NCBI RefSeq assembly: GCF_030936135.1
Contig: NC_082596.1
Location: forward strand, 12,872,155 to 12,936,154
Direction of reading: 5' to 3'
Origin: Gavia stellata
Taxonomy: Eukaryota; Chordata; Aves; Gaviiformes; Gaviidae
DNA: 64,000 nt
Below, in pieces: positions 12,651 to 27,109 of this stretch. The position numbers were made by a program, and so were the translations under genes. The notes under the pieces were generated by a model. That model ran no database searches. It was not told the origin of the DNA and saw nothing but the letters and a program-made list of their open reading frames with translations. Each line of letters opens with the position of its first letter. Positions within the stretch are counted from its first letter, which is position 1.

Positions 12651-14865
12651 GCTACACAGCATCATTTCATGGTGCATTGAACTGGAAAAGGCATCCTGCT
12701 GGAAAAAAATCTGGAAGGCAAAAATACTACCCTTCTACTGGCTGGGCAGTTCCTCAGTCCAGCTCAGTGTTTCCACACAAGCCACATGCCAGTACTGCTT
12801 TTGAAGAAACGTTCCTGGAATTGCAGCCTCAGTTTTCCCCAGATAAAAAAAGTCTGCAGATACCAACTATGGAAAACATATTTGTCTGGCATGACAATTC
12901 TTACAAAAGGATCTTTATTTGCACTGTCAGCAAAAATTATGCCATATTCGCATTTCTGACAGCCAAATTCTTGGCTCCTACCCAGAGTCTGATTAAACAG
13001 GATTCACTCCCTACTTCTCAGTGCTGTGAGAAACCTTTTCAAGGCTGTGATGGATGATTCCAGGAGCAGCTCTAGCTCCTGAATGCCCCCTCCTACTATT
13101 CGCAGGTGTTTTAGCCAGGGTGTCTGTAGTGCTGCTATATGAGTCATGCTTTCTCTGGTCTATCATCTCTGAAATCCTTCCAAACAGATGATGTGGAGTG
13201 CTCACACTGGCTTTAGCAGGGTTTAGATGAGGCCATCTGGGTGCACTTTCTTGATCAGTTTGAACTGATGGACTTTTGTGCTGCTGATGAAATGGGTGGT
13301 CCCTTCTTTTGTCTCCTGGCAACATGGTTCAGTGGCCTCCCTTTATCCCAGCATGGAGCTCCCGTGGCTGTACAATGAACCAGCTATGGACTGAGCATCC
13401 TCTTTTTCCCCTAGATTAGTTCTCCGATTTGGATTATCACTTGAACACGTGATTGCAACTGCTGGCCTGAGGAGGAGGATGGGATCGTGCCCAAGAAGCA
13501 GGGGTAAGGACAGATCCACCTCATGAAGCAGTAGTGGACATTTTGATTACACTGGAAAACTTGATTACACTGTTTTTCACGATCTATGTCCCAAAAACCT
13601 GTAGTTCACATATGATAAAGATCGTTACTATCGATGCCCACAGCTTCAATAACTTCCCCATCATCTTTTTTTGTGTGAGTTGAAAAAACCCCATAAAATA
13701 GTCATAAAAGGAAGAATATGTGGATTTTCTGTAGTTTAATTACTTATAATAAAATAATCTCTATCACCAGCTGAAGCAGTAAAAGCTAAAGCATTTCCAC
13801 AAAAAATTAAGTGGAAGGAGTATTTCTTGGAGTCAGAATTGGACTTTTTAACAAAAGCAAAATATTGAAATAAAAAAAAAACCCCAACCCTGTAAACCCC
13901 CTGTAATCCCTTTTGATGAGGCTCTTCACAAGAAAAAAAAAAAGTGTTATATGGTCTGACTGGCTCATACTCTTAACCGTGGATGCTATTGGCAATTGTG
14001 GGAGGAGGGGAAGAAAGCCATGGAAAGAGCTTGGATATATTAGACCTCAGAGTAATGCATCTGACTATCAAGGACTGAGTGCCTCATCCCATTATTATTC
14101 TCTTTGCTGCTGATTTTTGTAGCACTTTGTTTCCTTTTTTTTCTCCAGAAGCCAATTTAAAAATAGAAACTGTCATGACTGGAATGTTTTTCTTCTTGTG
14201 GTGGAAGATAACATCTGTAAGGATTATAAATGTGTCACTGAAAAACGATTCACAGGTATGTGTGTGTGAACTTTGCATATTCCAAAGACAATCTCTAGAA
14301 AGTACAAAGTAATTGTAGCCATTGCCCAAATTCTGTTATACAGGGACCACCTATAGCATTGGTATCGTTTCATCCTTGTTTAGTGTTCTTAGAGCCATTC
14401 TGAATCACTCTTTCTTGTTCCTGCCAAGTTATGTTGCCAGATTTAATATTCCATTTCAATCAAGATTATTGTCTCAGGACCTGGCAGAAGATATCTTAAG
14501 TTTTTACCTTTTCCTCTTTCAGATTTTGTGAATTGGAATAACATTCAGATTTTATATAATGGAGTAACATTTGGCCATAAGGCCAAATTATCAGCTGTTG
14601 TCATATTGTTGAGGTCAGTGGAATTAAAGAAACTGATTTAAACCAGCTGAGTCTATGACAAATGGGGAACGTTTCTACAGAACTGGCATTATTTCTGTTT
14701 AATGACACAAAATCAAGCAGAGGCGTCTAAATCTAATTTTTTTTCTTCAGCTCTCAAGAGAAAATGATCAGAACTGCCATTTAACTTGCTTTCTTCTACT
14801 GTAACGGCAAGCATTTCATTCATAACAGTAATTTGTATCAAATTTCTGTTCTAGTAATACTGTGG

Positions 14866-14895
14866 CATGCACTGCATGGTCTGCAGCAGTGCATG
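14866..14895. repeat. Short perfect inverted repeat, 10-bp arms
   Basis: CATGCACTGC at 14866-14875 is mirrored by GCAGTGCATG at 14886-14895 around a 10-base spacer. No T-run follows and no gene is nearby. It could be chance in a region this long. Confidence 0.6.
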
Positions 14896-17800
14896 TCCAG
14901 TTCATTTCAGATGGAAGCTACCTGTGGGTGAGTCCCACCTTCAGTGGGAGTTTAGCCATTCACTGAACTGAGGGATAGGATTTACAGCTCTTGTACTTTG
15001 AAATGAAGTCCGAGAGGACTTTATGTCTCTGATCACAGTGACTTAAATATCATAGTGACAGGTACCAATGATTACCTAAGTGAGACATAAATATTTGCCT
15101 AAGAGAAGCTGATTTTCTTACCTGTGGTAGTTCTGAGCCTTCATTGCTCACGCTGTCTGATAGAAACATCACAGCTTTCAACAGGTTCCTTCGTTTTCTG
15201 ATAAATCTCCTACTACAAGCCCTCCTTCTCCTGTTGTGTTCTTCAGTCTGTCATCCATCACTGACCTCCATCCTGGTCGTCACTCCAGTCACTATCAAAT
15301 CTTAGCAGCTTTTTTAAAAGAGGAATCAAAAACATACGCATACTATACCTGTCAAAATAATCAGATTTTAAAGCATTTTCTTTTGTAGCTCCCATATTGT
15401 TCTGTGCTCTCCTTTCTCCATTATACTTAAAATAACTATACTTTTAAAAGATACATTGCATGTAGTGAGTCTTTTTGTAAAATCCAAGATGCACATTGTG
15501 AGCTGACAGTTGCAACAGTCAGTGGAATAGGGAAATTACAGATCATATAAACCTGGCCTTGATAAAAGTGTTAACCAATAACACATAGAGAATGTTCCTG
15601 GGTTGGGCTAGGGGAATTAAACACCATGAGCTGATTATGCTAATTTCCTTCATCTCTTAATGTCTTTGGATTGCTTCATGGAAGCTGAAAGAAAAATTTG
15701 CAGTGATTTATGTGGAGAGATATTTCACCCTTCATTTCCCAGAAAGATGTCTGCTTTATACAGTAAGTATGGCAAGTAGCTGCACGTGGTAAGTATGAAT
15801 TTGCTCTCTTTTCAGCCAAACACTTTGTGTGCAAGAATTCAGAATACAACAGTAAATGCTGTGTTACACAGAGCTGGTTTTGCCTCTAACCAACCACTAC
15901 TACAAAGTTTAATACACTAACTGTTACTTTCTAACACCAAATACCTGGCAGCTTTTCACTAATATGTTAGAGAAGCAAAGTGAGTCATTTGCTCTCCTTG
16001 CCTCTGCAGTTTCTTATTCAGGATGTTTTCCAACTCATCTAGTTTTCACATTATTTAAGCAATTAGCCATATAAAACCTCTTGTTCTCACTTCTTTGTCT
16101 CTGAAAAGTAATATTCCACCAGGTAAGTCCCTTAAGCTCCTGTTCTGGGACACATTATCACCTCTGCTGCTGCATACACAGAAAGGTGGTTGGAGCAAGG
16201 ACCAAGTTGCTGTTTCCTAAATGTTCCCCACTTCCATGTGTGCTTAGACATCATTGGAGATGATAACATAATGAAATAAGCTGAACTGTAACCAGGAAGA
16301 GAAAGAAAAACTCCTTCCTTAGCTATTAGCTGCTTTTTACCATCCTCTTTAATCTTCACTTCCGTGAAGCAGGAAGATTAGCTTAAGCAAGCAGTTGCAG
16401 CAAGCAGTGGGAGCCAGCAGATTTTTAGGATTCATTTATCTTGTAATGGGCTATTGAAAGTGATTGCCGGGCCTCTCCTAATCATTTTAAGAAGACACAC
16501 TCCCATAGCTGAGTGGAACGTATAAAATTTTGGTCCCCTGAAGTAATGAGAATTTTGCAACTGAATTCACTGGGGCAGGATTTTGTGTTAATGTCTCCTT
16601 CTATTCCTACCACTCATTTTGTCTGCTGGAGCCAGTTCCAGGCTGGCATGTATTTCTTGGCAAGGTGGTTCTCCTGGGGGAGGTTGAGAGGGTTGCAGCT
16701 GCAGCTTTGATACTTTCTGGTGCGGTGTGGTTTCCATGTCACTTGAGGCATGTGAGCCTTTGGAGCCCTCCTCCCCTTCTCCAGGCCAGCGTATGAGTGC
16801 ACACAGATCTGAATAATGTCTCTCACCCATTGTCTTTGTTAACCCATCAGGTGGTGTAAAAACTGTGACGGCTGTGGATTGCTGACATGAGGGAAAACCA
16901 AACTCCTACTGAGGCTTTACTTGCTGTTAAAATAAAACAAAGGCAGAGGAACATGCACAGTGGCTCCCAGGTGGCTGGGCTCTGAGGCTGCAAGCTGATG
17001 TCTCCAGCTGCTAATGGTTACAGGTATAGGCACAGTGCTCTGCAGCTGCACGGACTATTTGGGCTTTGCAGGCTGGGGATACAAAAGCATCTGAGAGGTG
17101 TGTCATTAGCTGTGTCTACACTGGCGTGTTAAATGGCTTCTGAAGAGTGGAGTGACCTGTCTGCATTGGTCACCTTTAGATGCCCCACACAAGCTTCTGC
17201 ATCTTTTTTGCCCAGCCCCTTTTTTGTCTACTACTGCGGGCTTGGATTGGGGTCTGAAAGGCCTCAGGCTGTAATCTTCCCTGCTCCTGGTTCTCCACTG
17301 CCCAAGGAGGATCAGACCAGAAGTAATTGTATGCAACAGCCTCAGCCTCCTGAGATGACTGAATGGAGTAGGTTGGTCTTTCTCCATTGTAACATATGGC
17401 TAACCTTAAGTTACCGTGGATAAAATTATTGCAGAGTACCACCTGGCAGCTTCACCTGTGCCACAGATACTATCCTCGCTAATGTAACATATTCAAGTTC
17501 CTCTGTTGCTTTCCCAGAAACAAGTAGAAAATCACATTAAGTAGAAAAAATAAATTTGTATAAAATCCCACATTTTCAGATTGCTTTTAAACCATGTGAG
17601 CTGCTAATATGGTATCACCAACTTGGACACTGGAGCTTCATGGCAGATAATAAAAGAAGAGATTTCAGGTGAACTAATGTAGTATGGGACACTTCTGTCA
17701 GTAAACAAGCAGGAATACATTCCACCAATTTAGAATCTGTAAAACTGAATGTCCACAGCAAAGGCTGAGAAAACTGCTTTCTTCTTTCCCCACAGTGGTG

Positions 17801-19015
17801 TCCTAAAAACAAATAGGAACTAAGGTAAAACTCAACAGTGTCATTTTCACATGTAACCAGAATTCCTCTTTTGGGTTTGAATTCTTCTGAGGTGCTAATG
17901 AATCCTTTCGTAACATCAAAAACTAAGTCTGAACAACTGCATTTTAATGGTATCTTTCTTATTGTGATAAGAGTCCACAAAAAAATTTGGCAGTGACAGT
18001 CCAATGTTAGAATGTGTTCCAGGGCAAGGAAACTTAGAGAACAGCAAGTTTGAATCCACCACAGAGTACAAAAAATAAGCTTCTGAGTTTCATAATAATT
18101 AATCAAATCTGCATAAAGGTATACTATTCCTTTCAGCCCACTATGCACAGTACTGTGATTATCTCAAAATTAAGAGTGTTTGAAGACAGTTAATGGTAAA
18201 GATTCCACGAACCTTCACAGGAAAAATATTGACAGTAGGTTTTACTCCCCCTCACCATCTTCCCTCCTTCAGAACTAGCAAAAATAACATGAAATGTCAA
18301 GCGCAACATCAAAATAATTCAAGGGTGATTTGCTGCTCCTAAAATATTTGTAGCCACATAGAACATCAATTTATATATTACTGCCTGCACATGTGTCTGG
18401 CTGATGATGCATGCAAGCCAGCTCTTTCTCTTGATGCTGCAGGCCAGAAGTCTGAGTGGAGTGGGTCATCAGAGAAAGGCCCTGGTGTGCTGGTCAAGTT
18501 TCTTCTTTAAGCTTCAATACTGACCCTTGAATTGTGAGACTGAAAAGACACAAAAGAATTGGGATAGTTAGTGAAGGTAGGAAGAATGGAAAAAGGAAGC
18601 TAATGGGGCATCCTGCAGGGCTGTAAAGCTGATAAGGAGAAATTTTGTATTAATGAAGATGATGGTGAAAAGGAAGTGCTCCAAAAAAGAAATAAACAAA
18701 TGACACCCAGTTTGGAAAGCGTGGGTGGCAGGAAGAACAGTGACACCATTAGTCACAGATGAAAGAAATGAGGGGAAAGGTATGTTAAGAAAGATGCTGA
18801 GTTCAGTCACTACTGCACTGCATCTATGCAGTTGCATAAAGCCAGTCAGTGAAAGAATCTTATTATATGTCAAGGATAGAAAATTCTCTTCATTCATGGA
18901 CTTCAGAGGCTTTGAAAAAAGAGAGTTTCCCTAGCTTTTACACATGCACAACAGGGTTATATAGCAGAGCAGATGAAATTGGGATAAGGTCAAAGAAAAG
19001 CAAGTATCAGTAAAT

Positions 19016-19040
19016 ATATTATATTATATTATATTATATT
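19016..19040 (+). repeat. Microsatellite (ATATT)5
   Basis: Five perfect ATATT units followed by further AT-rich sequence. Confidence 0.9.
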
Positions 19041-20571
19041 AATATATTTTTGCTGCTGGATGACACTGAATGAAACAGCTCAGCTGAAAAGAGCTAAATA
19101 TTTATGTGGATGAGGATTTGGATGTGGATATGAATATGGAAACTGGATATGAACCTTTATGTTTCAGGAGATGAGGAAATGATTAGTGGCACATGGTTAA
19201 GAAGACATTTATCCTTTTCATGTTGTTGCCTAGTATCTTTCTTACTGATGACAATCAGACACTGGACAAGATAATCAAGCATCTAACTGGTATAGCCTAA
19301 TTTGGTATGATGGGTCTAGAAACAAGTTTTTAATTCATGTAACTGATTTTTCATTTAAATGACTTTTATTTTTGCAAGTTTATCAAGTAATGCAAACTTT
19401 CAATTTTGAATGATTGCATGAAGAGCTAGGTGTTCCAGTGGTCAAATGTAGCTTTAATTTGAAATTAAAGAGGAACACAGAGACCAGCCAGTTTGGAAAT
19501 TAAATTTTACAGACAGTTCATTGTATCTGAGCTTGTGATTCTTTAGCTGTAGTGAAATGCCAGTATCAGTATGCAGAAGCATTTGCTCCCTGCAAAATAA
19601 TGTAGATTTCTCCAACATCTGTGGAGGAAATGATCTTCAGAGCTTTGTGGTCTACAAATCACCATCACGTGACTATACAAAAATAACCCAGTGGAAAATC
19701 TCTATTAAGAACTAAGAGCACATGTGCTTTCTCTCCAAAATCTCCCTCATTTTTATTATAGGCCTAACAAATGTAAGATAAAGAAGAGATTCTTTTTTAA
19801 AGTAAATGGAGAAAAGAAGAAGAGGGGAATTTCTAAACTTTCTTTCAGCAAAAGGCCTGCTGTGAGTGTTACTGTATGGCATGCTGTACCCGTTTATTTG
19901 TGTTGTCTGTAAATAAGTATATTCTTTGGAGAGGGCTGACAGTTTTTAACATTGTGATTTTCCTGTACTGAAGAACAGTTAGAGAAACTGCTACTCCTTT
20001 GCCTGTCTCTGTCCCAAGCTCATATAGGATTCATTTTGTATACTCCACAATGGAAACCATAACAAGCCTAAAAATGACTGAAATTATTAAAACACATTCC
20101 TCTGTGTCACCCTTTCTCCCAAAGCTCTCCTTTTTTCTTCCTAGGCTCTGCTTGCAAAAGCTACCCGGAAGGAGCTGTGCTTTAACCTTGCCACAGTTTT
20201 GAGGAAAGCCCTACTGCGTTTAGTTGGATGGCTGCCTGGAGATGGGCTTTAGATCTAAATTTGTTACAGGATTCTGAGTAACCAGCTGCGAGGGGGTTAT
20301 TTCAGCAAAGAGGTAGAGTTCACGTTGCTAATGAGACCATATTTAGCGTGCACAGAGAACTTCTGCGTGGCTGGAACTAATCTGGCCCTCTCTAAGGATG
20401 GTAGAGAAGACTTTGTTACTTGATCATTATCTCAGGAAGTATTTTAATTGGTAAATATATAAAGATAAAAGAAGATGTGCATATTGTATCAATATTCATT
20501 ACTAACCTAAATAGTTTATATTGATACATAGTTTCAAGCACACTTAAATAAATGGTAATATTTTGAAATCT

Positions 20572-21289
20572 ACAGAATCACAGAATCACAGAATCAGTAC
20601 GGTTGGAAAAGACCTGTAAGATCATCGAGTCCAACCTGGGGGGGGGGGGGGGAACAAAAAAAAACCACAAAACCCACGCCACACAACAACAATAACAAGC
20701 CACAACCCACCCAACACCACACAGCACCATGTCCATCAAGCTACATCCCACAATGCCACATCCACACGCTCCTTGAATACCTCCAGGGAGGGTGACTCTA
20801 CCACCTCCCTGGGCAGCCTATTCCAGTGTTTCACCACTCTCTCAGTGAAGAACTTTTTCCTAATATCTAGCCTGAGCCTCCCCTGGTGCAACTTGAGGCC
20901 ATTTCCTCTAGTCCTGTCACTAGTCACTTGGGAGAAGAGACCAACACCCACCTCTCTGCAACCCCCTTTCAGGTAGTTGTAGAGAGCGATAAGGTCTCCC
21001 CTCAGCCTCCTCTTCTCCAGGCTAAACAACCCCAGCTCGCTCAGCCGCTCCTCATAAGACTTGTGTTCCAGACCCCTCACCAGCTTCGTCGCCCTTCTCT
21101 GGACACACTCCAGCACCTCAATGTCCTTCTTGTAGTGAGGGGCCCAAAACTGAACACAGTATTCGAGGTGCGGCCTCACCAGAGCCGAGTACAGAGGCAT
21201 GATCACCTCCCTGCTCCTGCTGGCCACACCATTTCTGATGCAAGCCAGGATGCCGTTGGCCTTCTTGGCCACCTGGGCACACTGCTGGC
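20572..21289 (-). mobile_element. CR1 LINE, 5'-truncated 3' end (minus strand)
   Basis: On the plus strand it opens with tandem CACAGAAT units, the reverse complement of the CR1 terminal ATTCTGTG repeats. A 15-base G run (20638-20652) and an A/C-rich stretch follow, corresponding to the G/T-rich 3' UTR of the copy at 30266-30395. The minus-strand frame 20736-21272 is open and nearly identical to the last ~180 residues of the long CR1, ending in the same WDVA. The element stops at 21289 by 5' truncation. The close similarity marks both as members of one young subfamily. Confidence 0.94.
20736..21272 (-). pseudogene. CR1 ORF2 C-terminal fragment
   Basis: About 178 open codons of the ORF2 C-terminal region, including [20 protein letters not shown] and [22 protein letters not shown] catalytic and endonuclease domains are absent because of the 5' truncation, so this is a non-functional remnant. 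Confidence 0.9.
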
Positions 21290-21410
21290 AAAAATTAACG
21301 AGTTTCCCGCATTTGGGGAAATCGCAGGGGTCAGCACACCCGGAGTGCAGGGGATGAGCCTCGCCCTGGGAAAACCACCTGCATGATCATGGTGTCTCCC
21401 CTGCCAGGTA
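21290..21410 (+). other. GC-rich unidentified segment abutting a CR1
   Basis: About 120 bases between the 5' truncation point of the CR1 and AT-rich DNA are unusually GC-rich and end in a textbook splice-donor-like CAGGTAAGTAT (about 21407-21417). It is not CR1 sequence. It may be part of an older LTR or other repeat, or simply the original target site. I do not recognise it. Confidence 0.35.
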
Positions 21411-24400
21411 AGTATCTACCCAAAACATGATACAGTATGTTTGTTCTTAACATCTCTATTTGTTACTACGGAGAGGTGGTGGCTTCTAGCGGACTCTATA
21501 TAGGACTATGGCAAAACTGAGACCTCAGGGTAGATGTAATTGCTACTATCAGTTTTTAAAAAACTACTGCACACTGGGGAGATGCTTTCTCAATTTTAAA
21601 CTCGGTTGGAGCTATTGTGTAGACAAAGCTTTAGGTGCCTTCGACTTTTTTTACTGAATTTTTTAAAAGCCATTTTTAGAAGGCCTTAAAGCTTCTTGGA
21701 ACATGACCTACAGTGGGAGTTCAATGGCCTTAAAAGCAGGATTAGCTGAAATACTTTCAAATCTGGCTTGTATTCTTCATATTATGGTAGATTTTCCAAG
21801 CAAGGTATGTCTAACATTTCTTCCGATCCTGTATGGGAGCACCCTATGTTCGATCATGTAATGGGACATGTGACTTTGCATACCCATGACAGGGCTGTCC
21901 ATCTGTACAGTGGATCTGAGTCTGGGCTGTACGTCAGATCACACGACAAGGTAAACCTGCATCATTAATCATGATGCAAATCTCCAGCTGAGGGCTTTGG
22001 CTTCTGGAAGGACTCCCTGGCATCGGGCACTGCTGGCAGCTGGTAAAGAGATCTAAGATGCAGCTGGCAAACAGATCACAGCACATAGTGTGTGGGATCA
22101 GAAAGCAGGAGAGAGTGGACGTGGCAGTACAGCAAGCACCTGACCTTGAAGTGCCACAGCAGAGGATGATGAAGAGGGAATCAAATGAGTAAGTCTCACA
22201 TGCAGCGCATGAGACTGGGCAGGTCTTAAATCAGTGATTCACTATTAGTGTTTTCACTGCTTGTAATATGAAGTGGAAGCACCTCCTTCTAGTGAGAATT
22301 AATTCACTGATGTTTATCTCTTTCAAAGTATAAAGTGCTAGATAATTGTGTTATCAGAAGGGCAAGAGGAAAAATTACCTGTGAATCCTTGGTTGCTGTA
22401 TATTCTTATCACTAATGTTTCATAATGGTTTTGGTATCAAGGTTATTGATAGGATAGTCAATGCCAGACTTCCCTGGCACAAAGCTCTCCGAGTCAGGGC
22501 CTCATTCCCTCACAACTTTTGCAGCAGCTGCAGCAATCATACTTCTGCAGATATTTTGAACCAGTAAGACAAATAAAAAAATAGTGCTTGTAATTTAGTC
22601 CTTACAGATTATTATGTATTACATCCTAATTAGTACATATATTCTCACATACTTCTACCCACTGAATTTTACCTATTTGGTATTAATTCTATACTTCTGT
22701 GTAATTGGATCCTCACAGAATATCTTTCTATATACTGAGCCAAGTTTTTTTCTTTCATTTTATGATTATAAAGGAATCCTACACAGGCTATAATTGGTCC
22801 TTGGTTGTTACATTTGCTATTGAGCAATTCCCTTCCTGATGATTTGCTGTTTCAGTCAGATCTTCCAAGACAAGAGAGAACACGCCCAGAGGTAAAGTGC
22901 ATACACAATTAGAATTCAAAACAAGTTCTGTAACATATTTTATAGATAATTTCATATTTTATATGAGAACATGCGAATTTCTAGATGATCCTGGCTGATT
23001 GTGTTACAGTTGCATAGAGCTCTCTTAAAAGCTCATGAAGATTTGATTTTTTTATCAATCAATTAGATTTTTGGCCTTCAAGTTTTCTTTTACAGTAAGA
23101 TGCTTTTATTGCACAATAGCAGAGTAATAAGGCTTTTAAAAGGTGTAGAGTTCATTTCACTGAATTGTATAGATGTTTTACATTGTCAAGGGGGTTTAAA
23201 GGGGCCTTATAATAATAAAAAAATTAAGTCTTTGATCTTGTTTTTGCCAAACACTAGCAGTATGCGTGGTAGAAGGTTAATCTCAGTGTTTAAGTCTTAG
23301 ATCTGTATTTAAGTTTAAATGCACTCAGAAATCCATTAAGATGGAAAGTTTAATTCTCTAGATAGTTTGGGAATTTGGCATAACTTGTTTGAAACACTTC
23401 TAGAAACCTTAATGTTCTCATTTGAGTATAAACAATATTTACAAATAGAGTTGTAAAGTCAAAATTGGCACATGTACTACCAGGTTACTCTGCAAGTACC
23501 TTTCAGCTTCAAATTAGAGTACACATACACCTAAATTTCTGGTGCATCAGTTGCTATCTGACCTTCAGATGTGCTGAGGATCCCCCTAATGTCATTTGAA
23601 GCTGATGAGGACGGTAACACTAACCAAACCTAAAAGTTGCATGCAAGCAGTTTCAAGGTCTCCCTACCATATAGTGAAACTCCAGTCTGGGCAATCACTA
23701 AGAGTTTTAATGATTCTCATGATGCAGTAGAGTGGGGGTTTTGAGAGCTCAAGTCTAAATTTTACATGACAGTCTCTTTTTTTTTTGTCTTTTTATGTAA
23801 GTTTCTAGTCACTGTGATTATGATAAAAACCTTAAAAACATTAACAGAATGTACTTTACAAGCCCCAAACTCCCAAAGAATAGTAAAAAAAGGAACATAA
23901 CCTAGAAGGTGTTTTGTAAAGAAGCAGCCGTATGACTTTCTAAGTAAATTTCTGATTTAGGTGCAGGCTGTAGGCTCATTTTAAAGTGTCCAGTGTCTTC
24001 CATACATTGAACCTAAGCAAGAGCTGTAGGTAAGTGGGAAATGGCTGACAGAGACTGGATCAGAATAAAAACTATAGAAGTATTTTGATGCTAATTCTTT
24101 GAAGCTATTCCCAGTTTATAGATGTGTTAACAAATTGCTCTTCTTGTATTCTACCCCCAAAATCCTCTGTGTGTGTTTATAGATCTCTTTGGCCAGCCAC
24201 ACATTGGTAATTAAATTACCCAGCCATGGAAGCAACAACTGCAACCTTCTGTGCTGTGGAAAACCAAAGGCAGTTTCTACTGTTGGGAATCCAATAGTCT
24301 CCTGTTCTGAAACTCTTCACATAGATTTTGTGGTGTCTGACACACACTGTCAATTTACTAAAAAAGGTCCTTGTTTATTACTAGACTTCAGATTGCATAT

Positions 24401-27044
24401 TCTAAAAAAATCATCTCCTATCCTGGTTTTATGGGTTATGTACCACGTTAAACTACAAAGTCTCAAATCTCAAGTTCATTTGTATCTGTGCCTTATGAAG
24501 TATTTTTTTAAAAGAGAGCCTAGTAAGCTTAAAGAATTGCAAAAAGGAAGAGGTGATATACACAATGAATACAAGTGAACACGCTGCATTTTTTTGTCAT
24601 ACCTATTGAAGAGTTGGTTCTTTCTCCTTATATAATCACATAATTAGCTTTCATATAGGAGAGACAGACATCTGGAAAAACTGTTGCAATGACTGGTATT
24701 ACCACTGCTGTGTTACTGATCATTTATTTTGCTTATAGCAACGCCAAGAGCAAAACTTCTGCTCATGATTCCACTTGTATTTCTAAGTGGCATTGCAATC
24801 TCCAATATGGAAGCTGCTTCTCTGGAGAACACCATATCCCTCATATGTCTACAGATGAATGTTTGCCCCGGGTCCTTAACATCGTGTCTACATTACCACC
24901 TGTTTTTGTCAAGGACAATGTGATTTCAAACCCTCCACACGAATAACTTTGTAAACCATTTAAAAACAGCATTTCTTACTGGCCATACAGCAGAAAAGAA
25001 CAATGCTTGGTATCAACAAATAGCTCCTATGGTGCATCATGACTAGCAACTTCTAGAAAAGTAGTTTTTTCTCCCTCAGCTACAGTTCATGCACAAAGCC
25101 TTTTAATATTTTTTTTCTGGCCAAAATATATAGTTTTGAGAAAAAGTTGTTTTCAGATAATATTTGTGCGGACAAGACAAGTTTATATTCTGGATTAATT
25201 TGAGAGCAAAGAGTGTAAAAGAACAGGATAAATATGGATGAAGTTAGTCTGGACTGTGGGATTTACCTTCTGCCACGTGCCCGGTATGAGATGTAGGATC
25301 CCTTGTTCTGCACAAATCAGCAGACCAGCTGAAATCCCATGCACTGAGCCCGCGTCTGTTGTCCTGTGTGTTTATGTCCTGCTGGAGAGCAAGCACTCTG
25401 CTGACCAGGTTTAAAATCCTACCCAGGGATTGCACTAGGAAAAGCAGAGTAAGTAAAAGTAAAGTAGCATCTGAGGAAAAGGTAGTGTATCCATGCTTTA
25501 AAGGTGATTTTGAGTAAGACTCATCTGCTAAAGCTTATGCATCTGGAAGTCAAGCATTTAAGACATAGTCACTCCCTGTTCCCTTTACAGTCTGTGCTGA
25601 AAACCAGGCATGAGCAGAGGGTGGTTAAGCTTATCATCAGACAGGCCTCTAAGGTAAGTCAAGTGAATTGCCCTGTGGAGGTGTCTGCATCCCTTCCTGT
25701 CTATATTGGGAGCGGGGATACCTACACGCAGACACCTACACTGTAGATGCCACCATAGATATCTGAAAAGTTAGATGTCTAAATCTGAACTGGTCACTCT
25801 CGTCTCTCTTTATAGTCCATGGAAATCTGAAGTTCAGGCAGGAAAGCCCAGGAGGGAAACTACAGCTCAGCCAGGCTAAGGAGACTGACAGAAAGTCTAC
25901 AAGGGTAACACAGAGTCAAAACTGTAAAAGTTTATGTTGCTGATCCAGATCATGTAGGCTTCAGGGAGTAAGAAGCAAACTTCCAAGAGGCAGCATAAAG
26001 CTGAAATGCAAGAAACAGATGACCTAGCATGCCTGGCAGAGATCATTGAGGTCTGGGCAATATGAAGCACAGTCATAAAACAAAATCGATAGCTTCTTGG
26101 ATTACATAGTTGTAAAGAAATCAGGCAGGACAGACTCTGGCTGTCCTTGCTATGTGCAAGCAGTCTTAAATGCTGAGGAGCATTGTTGGGAGCAAAGTTT
26201 TTTCAACATAAGATCTTTATCTCTTGTAGTTGTTCAAGCATATAAGAATACAGTGGAATAAAACAAACAAACAAACCATGGAAATACAAGTCTGCGGTTC
26301 ATTTTCCTGCTAAAGCAACACTACAAACTGAATGGTTATCGAGTATTACATTGGGTGATAGAAGTGTCATAGCTCCGCTGAGCCTACTTACCTTCAGGCA
26401 CCTAAGCGTTTGGCTCAAACCCTCTGTTAACCAATTACAACTATCTGTGTAACACATAAATCCCCATAAAGGCAATTCATTCTTTCCCCATCTGTTACTT
26501 CTTTTAACAGAAAAATCTTCTTGAAAAGAATTCCTGTATGGCATTAAAGTACCTGAGGAAAACACGTCAATAAATTAATAAACATTTTCAGATGTTGTAG
26601 CACCTTTTATGCCCACATGCATATTCTGTACATTTATTCAACCCATATTCGAAAAGAAATTAATTCCAAGAGTCTTTGCTGTAGTCTGAGAGCAAAGGAG
26701 AAAAACGTGAGTACAATAATGGCCTATTGCATTGGTAATAAACAGACTGAAGGCCAATCTGCCATTTTTTTCTTAAAAAAAATCAAAGCAATGAACAATT
26801 CAGCCACCCTGAGCAGCAGCAATTCTCTGTCTGAGAGAACATGGGTCACTTTATTCAGCACTACATTCTTCCACAGGTTATCAAGGTGCTGAAAAATGCA
26901 AAGGAAAAGTAAGCAGTTTAAAAGGAAGGTAAATCCTTGGATTTCACAAGTGAGATACAGACGGCTGGCAGCAAGCATTCTCCTTTGTTACACAGGACTA
27001 TTTGCTTGTGTATCCACTGTAACACATCTTCCAGACAAATAGCT
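21411..27044. other. AT-rich intergenic DNA without recognised genes
   Basis: No coding exon, RNA gene or repeat family was recognised. Short ORFs such as 24189-24578 and 24689-24946 (plus) have no domain content or splice context. A small (AAAC)n run lies near 26262-26278. Confidence 0.6.
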
Positions 27045-27109
27045 TAGGATGTGAGAGAGACTGGAAGCATTGGTTTTGACATTGTTCATGCAACCTGTTG
27101 TCCCTCTAG

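Larger units (their letters stand above)
7987..20571. other. Intergenic DNA without recognised genes
   Basis: No recognisable coding exon was found on either strand. ORFs here (for example 8268-8642, 12566-13057 and 14079-14312, all plus) lack domains, repeats or homology I can name. Contents noted are an AT/TG dinucleotide-rich tract near 8925-8990, a pentanucleotide array at 12611-12650, a 10-bp perfect inverted repeat at 14866-14895 and an (ATATT)n array at 19016-19040. Confidence 0.6.

Noticed and set aside
12566..13057. Plus-strand ORF of 163 codons with a Pro/Ile/Leu/Tyr repeat
   Set aside because: The repeat is translation of the 12611-12650 microsatellite, and the rest has no recognisable domain.
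24189..24578. Plus-strand ORF of 129 codons
   Set aside because: AT-rich with no motif or homology that I can name; treated as chance.
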